Source of the DNA: Bacillota bacterium
Lineage (GTDB): Bacteria > Bacillota > Clostridia > Acetivibrionales > DSM-1351
Direction of reading: 5' to 3'
Length of the DNA stretch: 13,006 nt
Assembly: GCA_023417285.1 (NCBI GenBank)
Contig: JAEZFR010000391.1
Coordinates: 1 to 13,006 of the forward strand
A program made the translations under genes and the position numbers. A model generated the notes under the pieces. It worked only from the letters and a program-made list of their open reading frames with translations. It had not been told where the DNA came from and made no database searches. Below are positions 5,671 through 12,437 of this stretch, piece by piece (position 1 is the stretch's first letter; each line of letters opens with the position of its first letter).

Positions 5671-5722
5671 GTATACGAAACATTGTGCTTGTATACAATA
5701 TTGATATATTAATTGATATAAT
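5671..5722 (+). promoter_or_regulatory. Promoter region of the membrane-anchored protein gene
   Basis: Two signals overlap. TGATATAAT (5714-5722) is a perfect extended -10 without a good -35. TATACAAT (5692-5699) matches the sigma-E -10 at 7 of 8, with GTATACG (5671-5677), which keeps the ATA core of the sigma-E -35, exactly 14 bp upstream. GTATAC also occurs as a pair at 5671-5676 and 5691-5696. Which signal is used cannot be decided by eye. Confidence 0.35.
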
Positions 5723-5756
5723 ATGTTGCTTCAATTACATCCTGAGGAGGGCATCT

Positions 5757-6713
5757 ATGAATAAGAAGCATACTTTTTCAATGATATATCTGATTTTGCT
5801 CTCATTTATTGTAGGTGGTGCAATATTGTTAAGCAAGCCATCTCAAACTGATATAACTTTAAGCAGGGATAAAAACGCTCAACTGCAAAGCTTATCAGGA
5901 GATATAAAAAAAGCATCCACTAGTTCCTTGGAGAATTCGAAATCCAATAAATCATCAATGGTACAATCAGATGATCCGTTGAATGTTCAAACTAAATTAC
6001 CCTCAAACCAATCTCAAGTGAAAAATGATTTGAGGAAGGAGCTTATAGAGGTGTTCAATAATTCTCCAGAAATTAACCTAAAAGCTAGTCTCAATGAGAA
6101 TTCAACGGGAGAAGCTTCTTTAAACCTGGAGTATAGACTCAATGGAAAAAATGTAACTAAAATAATTGGAACAAATACCATCAGTGAATTGAGAAATATC
6201 TTTAGATTCAGAGAAAAGGCAAAGTCAGGATTTGCAGTCAAATCTCTAACTCTGAATTCGACTATGAATAAAGTCTATTTTATGGTTGAAGGGAAGAAGA
6301 CTGATAATATGACTCAAACAACCGTTTACTCATATAACCTGAAGACGGGGGAGCTCAAAAAGCTTTTGTATGATGAGGGGGCGTTCGGTGGATTTTTTAT
6401 AAACAAAGACGGTAAGCACAATGCATTTTCTTTTGCAACCTCCAATAAAAAGGGTATCGTCAATACAAATTGCTTTTTGATGCTATTAAATTGCGAGGAC
6501 GATAGTTTTGTTATTAACTGCAATAAGGATAGCTCAGGAAACACAATTGGAATGACTAGCAGCAATTATATCTATGGTTATGAGGTACAGGGATGGAAAG
6601 ACGCAAAGCTGCTGAAACTCAAAAAAGTTGTTATTCCAAAGGATGGTTCAAACAATTCTTATAGCTTGAATGTCATTTTAAATCTAGAGGATTATTCTAT
6701 TAGTGACCAGTGA
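5757..6713 (+). CDS. Membrane-anchored protein of unknown function
   Basis: No family was recognised. The 318-residue protein starts with a short basic stretch and one hydrophobic segment (about residues 8-25) with no lipobox cysteine, so it is probably anchored with the bulk outside the membrane. A low-complexity Ser/Asn/Lys/Gln-rich linker follows (about 35-90), then a globular region (about 92-318). There, short strand-like stretches such as VYFMVEG, YSYNLKTGELKKL and YIYGYEVQGW recall beta-propeller blades, but no repeat is regular enough to name. The start at 5757 is fixed by AGGAGG (5745-5750), 6 nt upstream; the frame stays open to 5685, but that part lacks a ribosome site. A possible sigma-E promoter hints at sporulation. 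A terminator follows at 6845. Confidence 0.8.
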   Translation: MNKKHTFSMIYLILLSFIVGGAILLSKPSQTDITLSRDKNAQLQSLSGDIKKASTSSLENSKSNKSSMVQSDDPLNVQTKLPSNQSQVKNDLRKELIEVFNNSPEINLKASLNENSTGEASLNLEYRLNGKNVTKIIGTNTISELRNIFRFREKAKSGFAVKSLTLNSTMNKVYFMVEGKKTDNMTQTTVYSYNLKTGELKKLLYDEGAFGGFFINKDGKHNAFSFATSNKKGIVNTNCFLMLLNCEDDSFVINCNKDSSGNTIGMTSSNYIYGYEVQGWKDAKLLKLKKVVIPKDGSNNSYSLNVILNLEDYSISDQ

Positions 6714-6768
6714 TGTTAAAAAAACTATTTTCTTTATTGGTTCAAAATACATTGAAACTATAATTATA

Positions 6769-6842
6769 AATAATCAATAATTAAATAATCAAAAATTAAA
6801 TAATTAATAATCATAATATTTAATAATCAATAATTAATTATA
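6769..6842. repeat. AT-only degenerate repeat tract
   Basis: About 75 bp almost without G or C, built from variants of TAATCAATAATTAAA. AATAATCAATAATTAA occurs identically at 6769-6784 and 6822-6837, 53 bp apart. The 240-bp gap at 6714-6953 otherwise holds only the terminator below and the leader of the next gene. Confidence 0.6.
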
Positions 6843-6844
6843 AC

Positions 6845-6882
6845 AAAAAGGTATCGGTAATTACTTACTGTTACCTTTTTTT
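6845..6882 (+). terminator. Rho-independent terminator
   Basis: AAAAAGGTA (6845-6853) pairs with TACCTTTTT (6872-6880). After one mismatch, CGGTAA pairs with TTACTG around a TTAC loop. The A tract before and T tract after make it potentially bidirectional. It ends the transcript of the membrane-anchored protein gene. Confidence 0.8.
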
Positions 6883-6953
6883 GCTTGTCTAAAACTATTA
6901 TTTGGTGTATTCTTTTGAGAGATATATACAAAATAATGAGAGGTGTATTTATT

Positions 6954-7556
6954 ATGAAGATAGTAGGTTTAAATGGCAGTCCAAATTCAAATGGAAATAC
7001 ATCTGTATTAATAAACAATATTCTTGAGTGTTGCAAGGAGCTAGGTGCACAAACAACGATAGTAAATGTTGGTGAGATAATGCAGCAGCAGAAGTCTGGT
7101 TACTGCACAGTATGCACCAATCCCTGCAAGGGCTTGTGCTACAAGGGGACAGAGCTTGAAAGGGTATATGAGCTTCTCAGAGATTCTGATGGGGTGGTTA
7201 TTGGTAGCCCTGTATATTTTGGAAGTGTATCAGCTCAGTTAAAGGCATTCTTTGATAAAACCAGAAAGGTTAGAGCGGATAAATGGCTCTACAACAAGGT
7301 TGGGATTTGTGCAACAGTAGGGGCATCTAGGTTTGGAGGTCAGGAAACTACCATAAAAGCAATGCATGATATGATGCTGGTTGACGGAATGATAATAATA
7401 GGTGATGGCTATATAGAAGACGACTGCGGCCATCAGGGTGTTGCAGCTGTAAGACCCGCTCAAGAGGATGAGAATGCCAAAAAAAGGGCAAAAATAGCTG
7501 CTAAAAGAATAGTTGAGGTATGCTCAGCTACCGAGAGTATACGCTATAATAAATAG
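6954..7556 (+). CDS. NADPH-dependent FMN reductase-fold protein with Cys cluster
   Basis: Flavodoxin-like oxidoreductase of 200 residues. The FMN phosphate loop is LNGSPNSNGNTS (6-17), and the second flavin loop is GSPVYFGSVSAQLKAFFD (84-101). Between them are four cysteines, Cys51, Cys54, Cys58 and Cys62 (C-x2-C-x3-C-x3-C), where methanogen iron-sulfur flavoproteins (Isf) carry the ligands of a 4Fe-4S cluster. It may therefore shuttle electrons from ferredoxin rather than being a plain quinone or FMN reductase. The start at 6954 is favoured by AGAGGTG (6939-6945) and by beginning directly at MKIVGLNGSP; the frame extends upstream to 6885, where the added residues do not resemble the family. 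It appears to be transcribed alone. Confidence 0.85.
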   Translation: MKIVGLNGSPNSNGNTSVLINNILECCKELGAQTTIVNVGEIMQQQKSGYCTVCTNPCKGLCYKGTELERVYELLRDSDGVVIGSPVYFGSVSAQLKAFFDKTRKVRADKWLYNKVGICATVGASRFGGQETTIKAMHDMMLVDGMIIIGDGYIEDDCGHQGVAAVRPAQEDENAKKRAKIAAKRIVEVCSATESIRYNK

Positions 7557-7563
7557 GTTTAGT

Positions 7564-7593
7564 TTGAAATATAAGAGGTATAAGAAATATATA
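7564..7593 (+). promoter_or_regulatory. Possible promoter of the tcdA-ATPase pair
   Basis: TTGAAA (7564-7569, 5/6 match) is 18 bp from TATATA (7588-7593); a consensus TATAAT two bases further on would give a 20-bp spacer. It is in the 110-bp gap before tcdA. Confidence 0.3.
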
Positions 7594-7666
7594 ATTAACC
7601 ATATTTGCAGTATTTATTTGAAATGGTTTAGAGTTTACTGAAAAGAATAAGTGAAAGGAAAAACAC

Positions 7667-8428
7667 ATGCTACATGAATTTTCACGTTGTGAGCTACTTA
7701 TTGGAACAGAAAGATTAGAAAAGCTTAAAAATAGCAAGGTTGCAGTATTTGGTGTGGGGGGCGTTGGCTCTTTTACAGTTGAAGCACTCGCAAGATCAGG
7801 AGTAGGTCACCTTGTATTAATAGATGATGACTGTGTGTGTCTAACAAACATAAACAGGCAGTTACCGGCCACCAGAAAGACAGTTGGAAGGCCAAAGGTA
7901 GAAGTAATGAGGGAAAGAATATTAGACATAAACCCTAAGTGCGAGGTAACAACGTTTCAAAAGTTTTATTTACCAGATTGCGCTGATGAAATGATAGATG
8001 AAAGCTATGACTATATTGTTGATGCAATAGATACTGTTACGGCAAAGATTGACCTGGTAGTGCGTGCCAATCAGGCTGGAATACCTATAATTAGTGCTCT
8101 TGGCGCAGGAAATAAGCTCGATCCAACCAGGTTTGAGGTATCTGATATATTCAAAACCTCCGTTGACCCTTTGGCAAAGGTAGTGAGAAAAGAACTGAGA
8201 GTGAGAGGTATCAAAAAACTCAAGGTTGTATACTCAAAGGAGGAGCCAATCAAGCCAATGGAGTCAGACACTTCAAGCTGTAGTGCAGGCTGTATTTGCC
8301 CAAAAGGGTCAACAAGAAAGTGCACTGTCAAGCATCAGATTCCAGGTAGCATGTCGTTTGTGCCATCTGTAATGGGGCTTATCATTGCAGGCGAGGTAGT
8401 TAAGGATATTATTGAGTGGCCTAGATAA
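7667..8428 (+). CDS. tcdA: tRNA threonylcarbamoyladenosine dehydratase
   Basis: E1/ThiF-superfamily enzyme that, using ATP, cyclises t6A at position 37 of ANN-decoding tRNAs to ct6A (the TcdA/CsdL/YgdL function). In 253 residues, the nucleotide-binding loop GVGGVGS is at 29-35, followed by the acidic LIDDD (51-55), NINRQ (61-65) with its ATP-contacting Arg, Lys77 in GRPKVEV, and VDAID (118-122). The C-terminal section has a cysteine group (Cys205, Cys209, Cys211, Cys219) next to KHQIPGSMSFVPSVMGLIIAG, characteristic of clostridial TcdA. AAAGGA (7654-7659) is 7 nt from the ATG. The next gene follows after 38 bp, suggesting one transcript. Confidence 0.92.
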   Translation: MLHEFSRCELLIGTERLEKLKNSKVAVFGVGGVGSFTVEALARSGVGHLVLIDDDCVCLTNINRQLPATRKTVGRPKVEVMRERILDINPKCEVTTFQKFYLPDCADEMIDESYDYIVDAIDTVTAKIDLVVRANQAGIPIISALGAGNKLDPTRFEVSDIFKTSVDPLAKVVRKELRVRGIKKLKVVYSKEEPIKPMESDTSSCSAGCICPKGSTRKCTVKHQIPGSMSFVPSVMGLIIAGEVVKDIIEWPR

Positions 8429-8466
8429 TTAGATGATTTTTATTTTTTGAAATGGGGTGAGGTATT

Positions 8467-9144
8467 ATGTTTGAGAAAAGAATTAATATATTTACTGGAC
8501 ATTTTGGTAGTGGGAAGACGGAAGTAGCCGTAAACTATGCTTGGCATATGGCTAATGCTGGGTTTAAGTCGGCTATAGTTGACTTTGACATTGTAAATCC
8601 GTATTTCAGAACTGCAGACGCAAAGGCGGCCTTGGAGCAAAAGGGTATAAGGGTAGTTCTTCCGATGTATGCAAATACCAATGTTGATGTACCGGCTATT
8701 CCGGCTGAAATATATTCTCTATTTCAGGATAAGGCTTACAAGGTTGTCCTCGACATTGGAGGCGATGATGTTGGGGCAAAGGCTGTTTCACGCTTCCAAG
8801 AAGAAATTATGAGTGATGATTACGAAATGTATTTTGTCATTAATACCAGAAGAATAATGACTGATACACCTGAAAAAATTGTAGCCATGATTGAGGAAAT
8901 TCAGCATAGTGCTAATATTCCAATTACCAAGCTTGTTAATAACACAAATGTTCTTGAATTTACAACACCTGAGACTATTATAGAGGGAATGGAAAAAATA
9001 CAGGAAGTATCCAAAAAGATTGGAGTACCAGTTGCAGTTGTGGCTGGCATGAAGGACGTTGTTGCACCATTTGGGGGAAAGCTCGATGGTTCAGAAGTGC
9101 TTGAGCTAAATAAAATGATATTCTTGCCATGGGATAGAGAGTAA
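8467..9144 (+). CDS. P-loop ATP-binding protein, MinD/CobQ-like
   Basis: Soluble P-loop NTPase of 225 residues with unknown role. The Walker A loop GHFGSGKT occupies 11-18. It is followed by VDFDIVNPYFR (38-48), whose DxD-x2-NPYFR arrangement recalls SIMIBI-class ATPases such as MinD, NifH and CobQ, and by VLDIGGDD (94-101) as a Walker B/switch-like element. It lacks the full deviant Walker A of ParA/MinD, so membership of those exact groups is not claimed. GGGGTGAGG (8454-8462) provides the ribosome site. It lies 38 bp after tcdA and is probably co-transcribed, a possible but unproven functional link. Its last codons are duplicated downstream (9114-9215). Confidence 0.85.
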   Translation: MFEKRINIFTGHFGSGKTEVAVNYAWHMANAGFKSAIVDFDIVNPYFRTADAKAALEQKGIRVVLPMYANTNVDVPAIPAEIYSLFQDKAYKVVLDIGGDDVGAKAVSRFQEEIMSDDYEMYFVINTRRIMTDTPEKIVAMIEEIQHSANIPITKLVNNTNVLEFTTPETIIEGMEKIQEVSKKIGVPVAVVAGMKDVVAPFGGKLDGSEVLELNKMIFLPWDRE

Positions 9145-9216
9145 CATTAAATAAGCTACGATACAATAATATACTTGCCACGGGATAGAGAGTAACTTTA
9201 AAGTGAGTTACGATTC
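9114..9216. repeat. 51-52-bp tandem duplication of the gene's 3' end
   Basis: 9114-9164 covers the last 10 codons and stop of the P-loop gene plus downstream bases. It is repeated at 9165-9216; the run CTTGCCA, one variable base, then GGGATAGAGAGTAAC is the same in both copies. The second copy lies entirely after the stop codon and has drifted, including one inserted base. Confidence 0.85.
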
Positions 9217-9230
9217 AAAGATGCGTTTAC

Positions 9231-9396
9231 AGTGATTTTTAGCTATTGATAGAGGTTGTATTAATAGTAGGCTTGATGACAGTTATTTTTAGCTATTGAT
9301 AGAGGTTGTATTAATATTAAGCTTGATGACAGTTATTTTTAGCTATTGATAGCGGTCATAATAGTAGCAGGCTTAATGACTACTAATTTTAGCTAT
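9231..9396. repeat. 50-bp tandem repeat, 3.3 copies
   Basis: Exact 50-bp period: 9231-9280, 9281-9330, 9331-9380 and a partial copy 9381-9396. Copies 1 and 2 agree at 47 of 50 positions; copy 3 agrees with them at 41-42. Every unit contains TTTTTAGCTATTGATAG, which includes the small dyad CTAT-TG-ATAG. The period is not a multiple of three and stops interrupt the frames, so it is not coding. It ends 28 bp before the MutS-like start codon. Confidence 0.9.
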
Positions 9397-9423
9397 AAAT
9401 TGAGATGGACAGAAGGAGACAGT

Positions 9424-11097
9424 ATGGATTTTACAGTTTTATTTTTCTTTATGGCTGCTATAGCCATATACATAGTTATTGTAATGATCTCAAGAGCAAA
9501 AAGGAATGCAGAATATAGGCAGCAAATAAGGAGCTCTTGGGGGAAGAAGCCACAACAAAAAATAAAACAGGATGATTTTGAATCAATTGCTTGCTATTAT
9601 AGGAATAAAGCAAAAATCGATAACCATGCATTTAGTATTGATGATATTACATGGGACGATTTGGACATGAACAGGGTATTTGAAAGAATTAATAGTACCT
9701 CAACGGTTATTGGTGAAGAATACCTATATAATCTGTTGCGCGAGCTTACATTCGATGGTGCTGAATTAGCTAAACGTCAGCAGATGATAGAGCTTTTTCA
9801 AAAGAACCCTGATAAGCGCGAGCAGCTCCAACTTCAATTTGCTAAAATGGGAAAGCAGCGCTTTCTGAGTATTTTTGAGTATTTAAACGGTAATCGCAGT
9901 ACCTATAGAAAGAGTGCAGCCCTATACTATGTGCTGCTAGTAATCTTCTTGATATCCCCTGTAATAACGATATTTACTCCTATAGGAGGGATACTCTTTC
10001 TAGCATCATTACTTACTAATGTTGGCGTTTATTTCAAGACAAGGAACGAAATAGTAGGGCATTTGGAATCACTAAGTTATATTATAGGTATGGCAAACAT
10101 CGCAAGAAAGGCTGCAAGGGTTGACTTCCCTGAGATACAGTATTACTTGGATGTTTTAAAAGTATCGACATCTTCAATTAAGGGCATGAGCTTTAATGCA
10201 TTTTTTAGCATATTTTATACTACCGAAAATTACTTTCTTGAAATGATTAAGGTGATTTTTCTTGGAGAACCAATCGCTTTTTACAGCCTTTTTAAACTGT
10301 TGAAAAAACATTCCAAAGAATTGACCCAAATATATGAGGTGGTTGGATATTTAGATGGCTTGATAGCAATAGCATCCTACAGAGAAAGTATAGGTAGCTA
10401 TTGTCTGCCTGACCTTACTTTAGGGGCAAGAAATATAAGCTTCAAGAATTTAAGACACCCGCTTATAGATAATTGTGTAGAGAATTCACTTTCCACTCAA
10501 AAATCCATTATTATTACAGGTTCTAATGCATCGGGTAAATCAACTTTTTTGAAGACCTTAGCAATAAATGCTGTATTTGCACAAACAATATGCACTTGTC
10601 ATGCAGACAGCTATAGCTCGGGATATTTCAAGGTATATAGCTCAATGGCACTCAAGGATAATCTTGAAATGAAAGAAAGCTACTACATTGTTGAAATAAA
10701 ATCCTTAAAGAGAATTCTTGAGGCATTCGATGATGAAACACCTTGCTTGTGTATTATTGATGAGGTTTTGAGAGGTACAAATACTATTGAGAGAATAGCA
10801 GCTTCATCAGAAATTATAAACTGCTTTGCAAATGCAAATTGCATTTGTATATGCGCAACGCATGACCTTGAATTGACTAGAATACTAGATGGTGCTGTAG
10901 GGAACTATCATTTTCAAGAGTATTTTAGCCAAAATGAAATTAAGTTTGATTACAAATTGTATGATGGGCCATCAAATACCAAAAATGCTATTAATCTGCT
11001 TAAGATATTAGGATATAGCGAAAAGATTGTAACCAATGCGTCCAGACGTGCACAAAGGTTTGAAGCTGAAGGATATTGGGATAAAATTTACATATAA
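9424..11097 (+). CDS. Membrane-anchored MutS-like ATPase
   Basis: 557 residues. The C-terminal part is a MutS-family ABC ATPase: Walker A GSNASGKST (366-374), Walker B CLCIIDE (441-447), RGTNTIER (450-457), the motif that in MutS follows the Walker B acid, and the ATHD histidine switch (478-481). RHPLIDN before Walker A is also MutS-like. Unlike repair MutS, there is no mismatch-binding domain with Phe-x-Glu. Instead there is an N-terminal hydrophobic helix (about 4-22) and a pair of probable membrane helices (about 165-204). The role is unknown; DNA mismatch repair should not be assumed. The start at 9424 is chosen because AAGGAG (9413-9418) precedes it by 5 nt; a TTG at 9346 would begin inside the repeat array. 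Confidence 0.85.
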   Translation: MDFTVLFFFMAAIAIYIVIVMISRAKRNAEYRQQIRSSWGKKPQQKIKQDDFESIACYYRNKAKIDNHAFSIDDITWDDLDMNRVFERINSTSTVIGEEYLYNLLRELTFDGAELAKRQQMIELFQKNPDKREQLQLQFAKMGKQRFLSIFEYLNGNRSTYRKSAALYYVLLVIFLISPVITIFTPIGGILFLASLLTNVGVYFKTRNEIVGHLESLSYIIGMANIARKAARVDFPEIQYYLDVLKVSTSSIKGMSFNAFFSIFYTTENYFLEMIKVIFLGEPIAFYSLFKLLKKHSKELTQIYEVVGYLDGLIAIASYRESIGSYCLPDLTLGARNISFKNLRHPLIDNCVENSLSTQKSIIITGSNASGKSTFLKTLAINAVFAQTICTCHADSYSSGYFKVYSSMALKDNLEMKESYYIVEIKSLKRILEAFDDETPCLCIIDEVLRGTNTIERIAASSEIINCFANANCICICATHDLELTRILDGAVGNYHFQEYFSQNEIKFDYKLYDGPSNTKNAINLLKILGYSEKIVTNASRRAQRFEAEGYWDKIYI

Positions 11098-11105
11098 ATC
11101 CAACA

Positions 11106-11140
11106 TATGAATTTTCATACATAGAAGTTTATGTTATTAT
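11106..11140 (+). promoter_or_regulatory. Possible promoter of the YitT-family gene with a small dyad
   Basis: TTTTCA (11112-11117, 4/6) is 17 bp from TATTAT (11135-11140, 5/6). The -35 overlaps the perfect dyad TATGAA-TT-TTCATA (11106-11119). Confidence 0.35.
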
Positions 11141-11167
11141 GTAATAGAAAGGAATGATTACATAATA

Positions 11168-12022
11168 ATGCATAATAAAAATAAGACATCAAAAGAGATT
11201 TTCCGGTATTTATTTATGTTCCTTGGTACTATATTAGCTGCCATTGGGCTGGAGGTTTTTCTTGTACCAAACAATATTATTGATGGTGGGGTAGTTGGTA
11301 TCTCAATCATTACGAGTTATTTAACCAACATTCCACTGAGCGTTTTCGTTGTATTGTTCAATATACCCTTTTTGTTTCTGGGGTATAAGCAAATAGGTAA
11401 GACCTTCGTAATCTCTTCATTGTTTTCTATTGTATTTTTATCCATATTTCTATATCTACTGCATCCTTTGGAGAAGGCAACTGATGATAAGCTATTAGCA
11501 ACGGTTTTCGGCGGTATTATTTTGGGTGTTGGAGTAGGACTTATTATAAGGTATGGGGGTTCACTTGACGGCACCGAAATGGTTGCTATTATAATTAACA
11601 AAAAATCAGCATTTTCAGTTGGTGAAATAGTTATGTGCTTCAACATATTTATTTTGAGCAGTGCTGGTTTGGTCTTTGGGTGGGACAGAGCAATGTACTC
11701 TATTCTGGCTTACTTTGTAACGTTTAAGGTTATTGACATTACTATAGATGGACTGAATGAAGCTAAAGCTGCATTTATAATATCTGATTTTCATGAAGAA
11801 ATTGCATCTGCCATTTTTGATAGGCTTGGTAGATCGGTGACATGCTTATATGCAAAGGGTGGAATGGAACAGAACTCAATAGTACTTTATTCGGTGGTAA
11901 CACGTCTTGAAATTGCAAAACTAAAATCCATTGTTCATGACAAAGATGAAAATGCATTTGTAACCATACAGGATATAAATGATGTAATGGGTGGAAAGCA
12001 TAAGAAAAGGGCTATTCATTAG
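11168..12022 (+). CDS. YitT family membrane protein (DUF161-DUF2179)
   Basis: Polytopic inner-membrane protein of 284 residues of the YitT family, whose transport function is not established. Hydrophobic segments lie near 12-33, 40-52, 57-73, 80-98, 110-128 and 150-190. The signature GGSLDGTEM is at 130-138. A soluble C-terminal DUF2179 domain (about 199-277, from AKAAFIISDF to the VTIQDIND segment) probably folds as a small alpha/beta regulatory or ligand-binding unit. The best ribosome site, AAAGGA (11148-11153), is 14 nt from the ATG, unusually far. An ATG directly after that site is closed by a stop after three codons, and no better in-frame start exists. It appears to be monocistronic. 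Confidence 0.9.
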   Translation: MHNKNKTSKEIFRYLFMFLGTILAAIGLEVFLVPNNIIDGGVVGISIITSYLTNIPLSVFVVLFNIPFLFLGYKQIGKTFVISSLFSIVFLSIFLYLLHPLEKATDDKLLATVFGGIILGVGVGLIIRYGGSLDGTEMVAIIINKKSAFSVGEIVMCFNIFILSSAGLVFGWDRAMYSILAYFVTFKVIDITIDGLNEAKAAFIISDFHEEIASAIFDRLGRSVTCLYAKGGMEQNSIVLYSVVTRLEIAKLKSIVHDKDENAFVTIQDINDVMGGKHKKRAIH

Positions 12023-12087
12023 ATTTAATGTTTTTTATCTTCTTTACGGAACATTTTTGTGAAAAATGCTCTATTCTACTTAATAAC

Positions 12088-12117
12088 TTGCAAATACCCT
12101 CAAGGAAGGTTTATAAT
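12088..12117 (+). promoter_or_regulatory. Probable promoter of the 2-oxoacid oxidoreductase operon
   Basis: TTGCAA (12088-12093, 4/6) and a consensus TATAAT (12112-12117) are 18 bp apart, giving a leader of about 70 nt before the ferredoxin gene. A short hairpin (CATTTTT-GTG-AAAAATG, 12052-12068) lies upstream without a following T tract and is at best a weak terminator for the YitT gene. Confidence 0.5.
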
Positions 12118-12191
12118 AATCAAGAGTCTAAAGCAGTTTTTCTAAAATTCTTAGGAGTTTTTCAAATTAATAAATAAGTGAGGTTTTGAAA

Positions 12192-12398
12192 ATGGCTAAG
12201 GTTATATTTCACGAAGAAAAATGCAAGGGTTGCAAGCTTTGCACCACTGTATGTCCAAAAAAAATTGTCATAATGAAATCTGACAAGCTCAATCAGAAAG
12301 GTTTTCATCCTGCAGGGGTTGACGAAATGGATAAGTGCATAGGTTGTGCATTTTGTGCTACCATTTGTCCTGATTGTGTAATTGAAGTTGAAAAATAA
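12192..12398 (+). CDS. 2[4Fe-4S] ferredoxin, delta-type subunit of a 2-oxoacid:ferredoxin oxidoreductase
   Basis: 68-residue ferredoxin with two complete cluster motifs: Cys11, Cys14, Cys17 and Cys21-Pro, and Cys49, Cys52, Cys55 and Cys59-Pro. An extra Cys62 follows the second motif. Proteins of this type pass electrons from the thiamine-diphosphate enzyme to external ferredoxin. The assignment as a delta (VorD/KorD-like) subunit rests on the vorB gene 39 bp downstream. The start is the ATG at 12192, because GTGAGG (12178-12183) is 8 nt away; a TTG at 12186 would be only 2 nt from it. Confidence 0.9.
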   Translation: MAKVIFHEEKCKGCKLCTTVCPKKIVIMKSDKLNQKGFHPAGVDEMDKCIGCAFCATICPDCVIEVEK

Positions 12399-12437
12399 AA
12401 GCTTTATATATAAGCGGAAAGGATAGTGTAAATAACA

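Noticed and set aside
5685..5756. A longer N-terminus for the membrane-anchored protein
   Set aside because: The extra 24 codons start at TTG without a ribosome site and overlap the promoter signals; ATG 5757 has AGGAGG at 6 nt and begins a normal membrane anchor.
9192..9211. GTAACT/AGTTAC hairpin as a terminator of the P-loop ATPase gene
   Set aside because: The 6-bp stem is AT-rich and no T tract follows; it is part of the drifted second repeat copy.
9231..9396. The 50-bp repeats as a CRISPR array
   Set aside because: The units are directly adjacent with no unique spacers, they diverge from each other, and no cas gene is in the window.
9346..9423. An N-terminal extension of the MutS-like protein from the TTG at 9346
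   Set aside because: It would begin inside the tandem repeats with no ribosome site, while ATG 9424 has AAGGAG 5 nt upstream.
11116..11123. CATACATA as a sigma-E -10 before the YitT-family gene
   Set aside because: No acceptable -35 was found 13-15 bp upstream; CATATAA at 11091 is 18 bp away.
11317..11646. 109-codon - strand frame opposite the YitT-family gene
   Set aside because: It is a shadow of a well-supported membrane protein gene and shows no family features.
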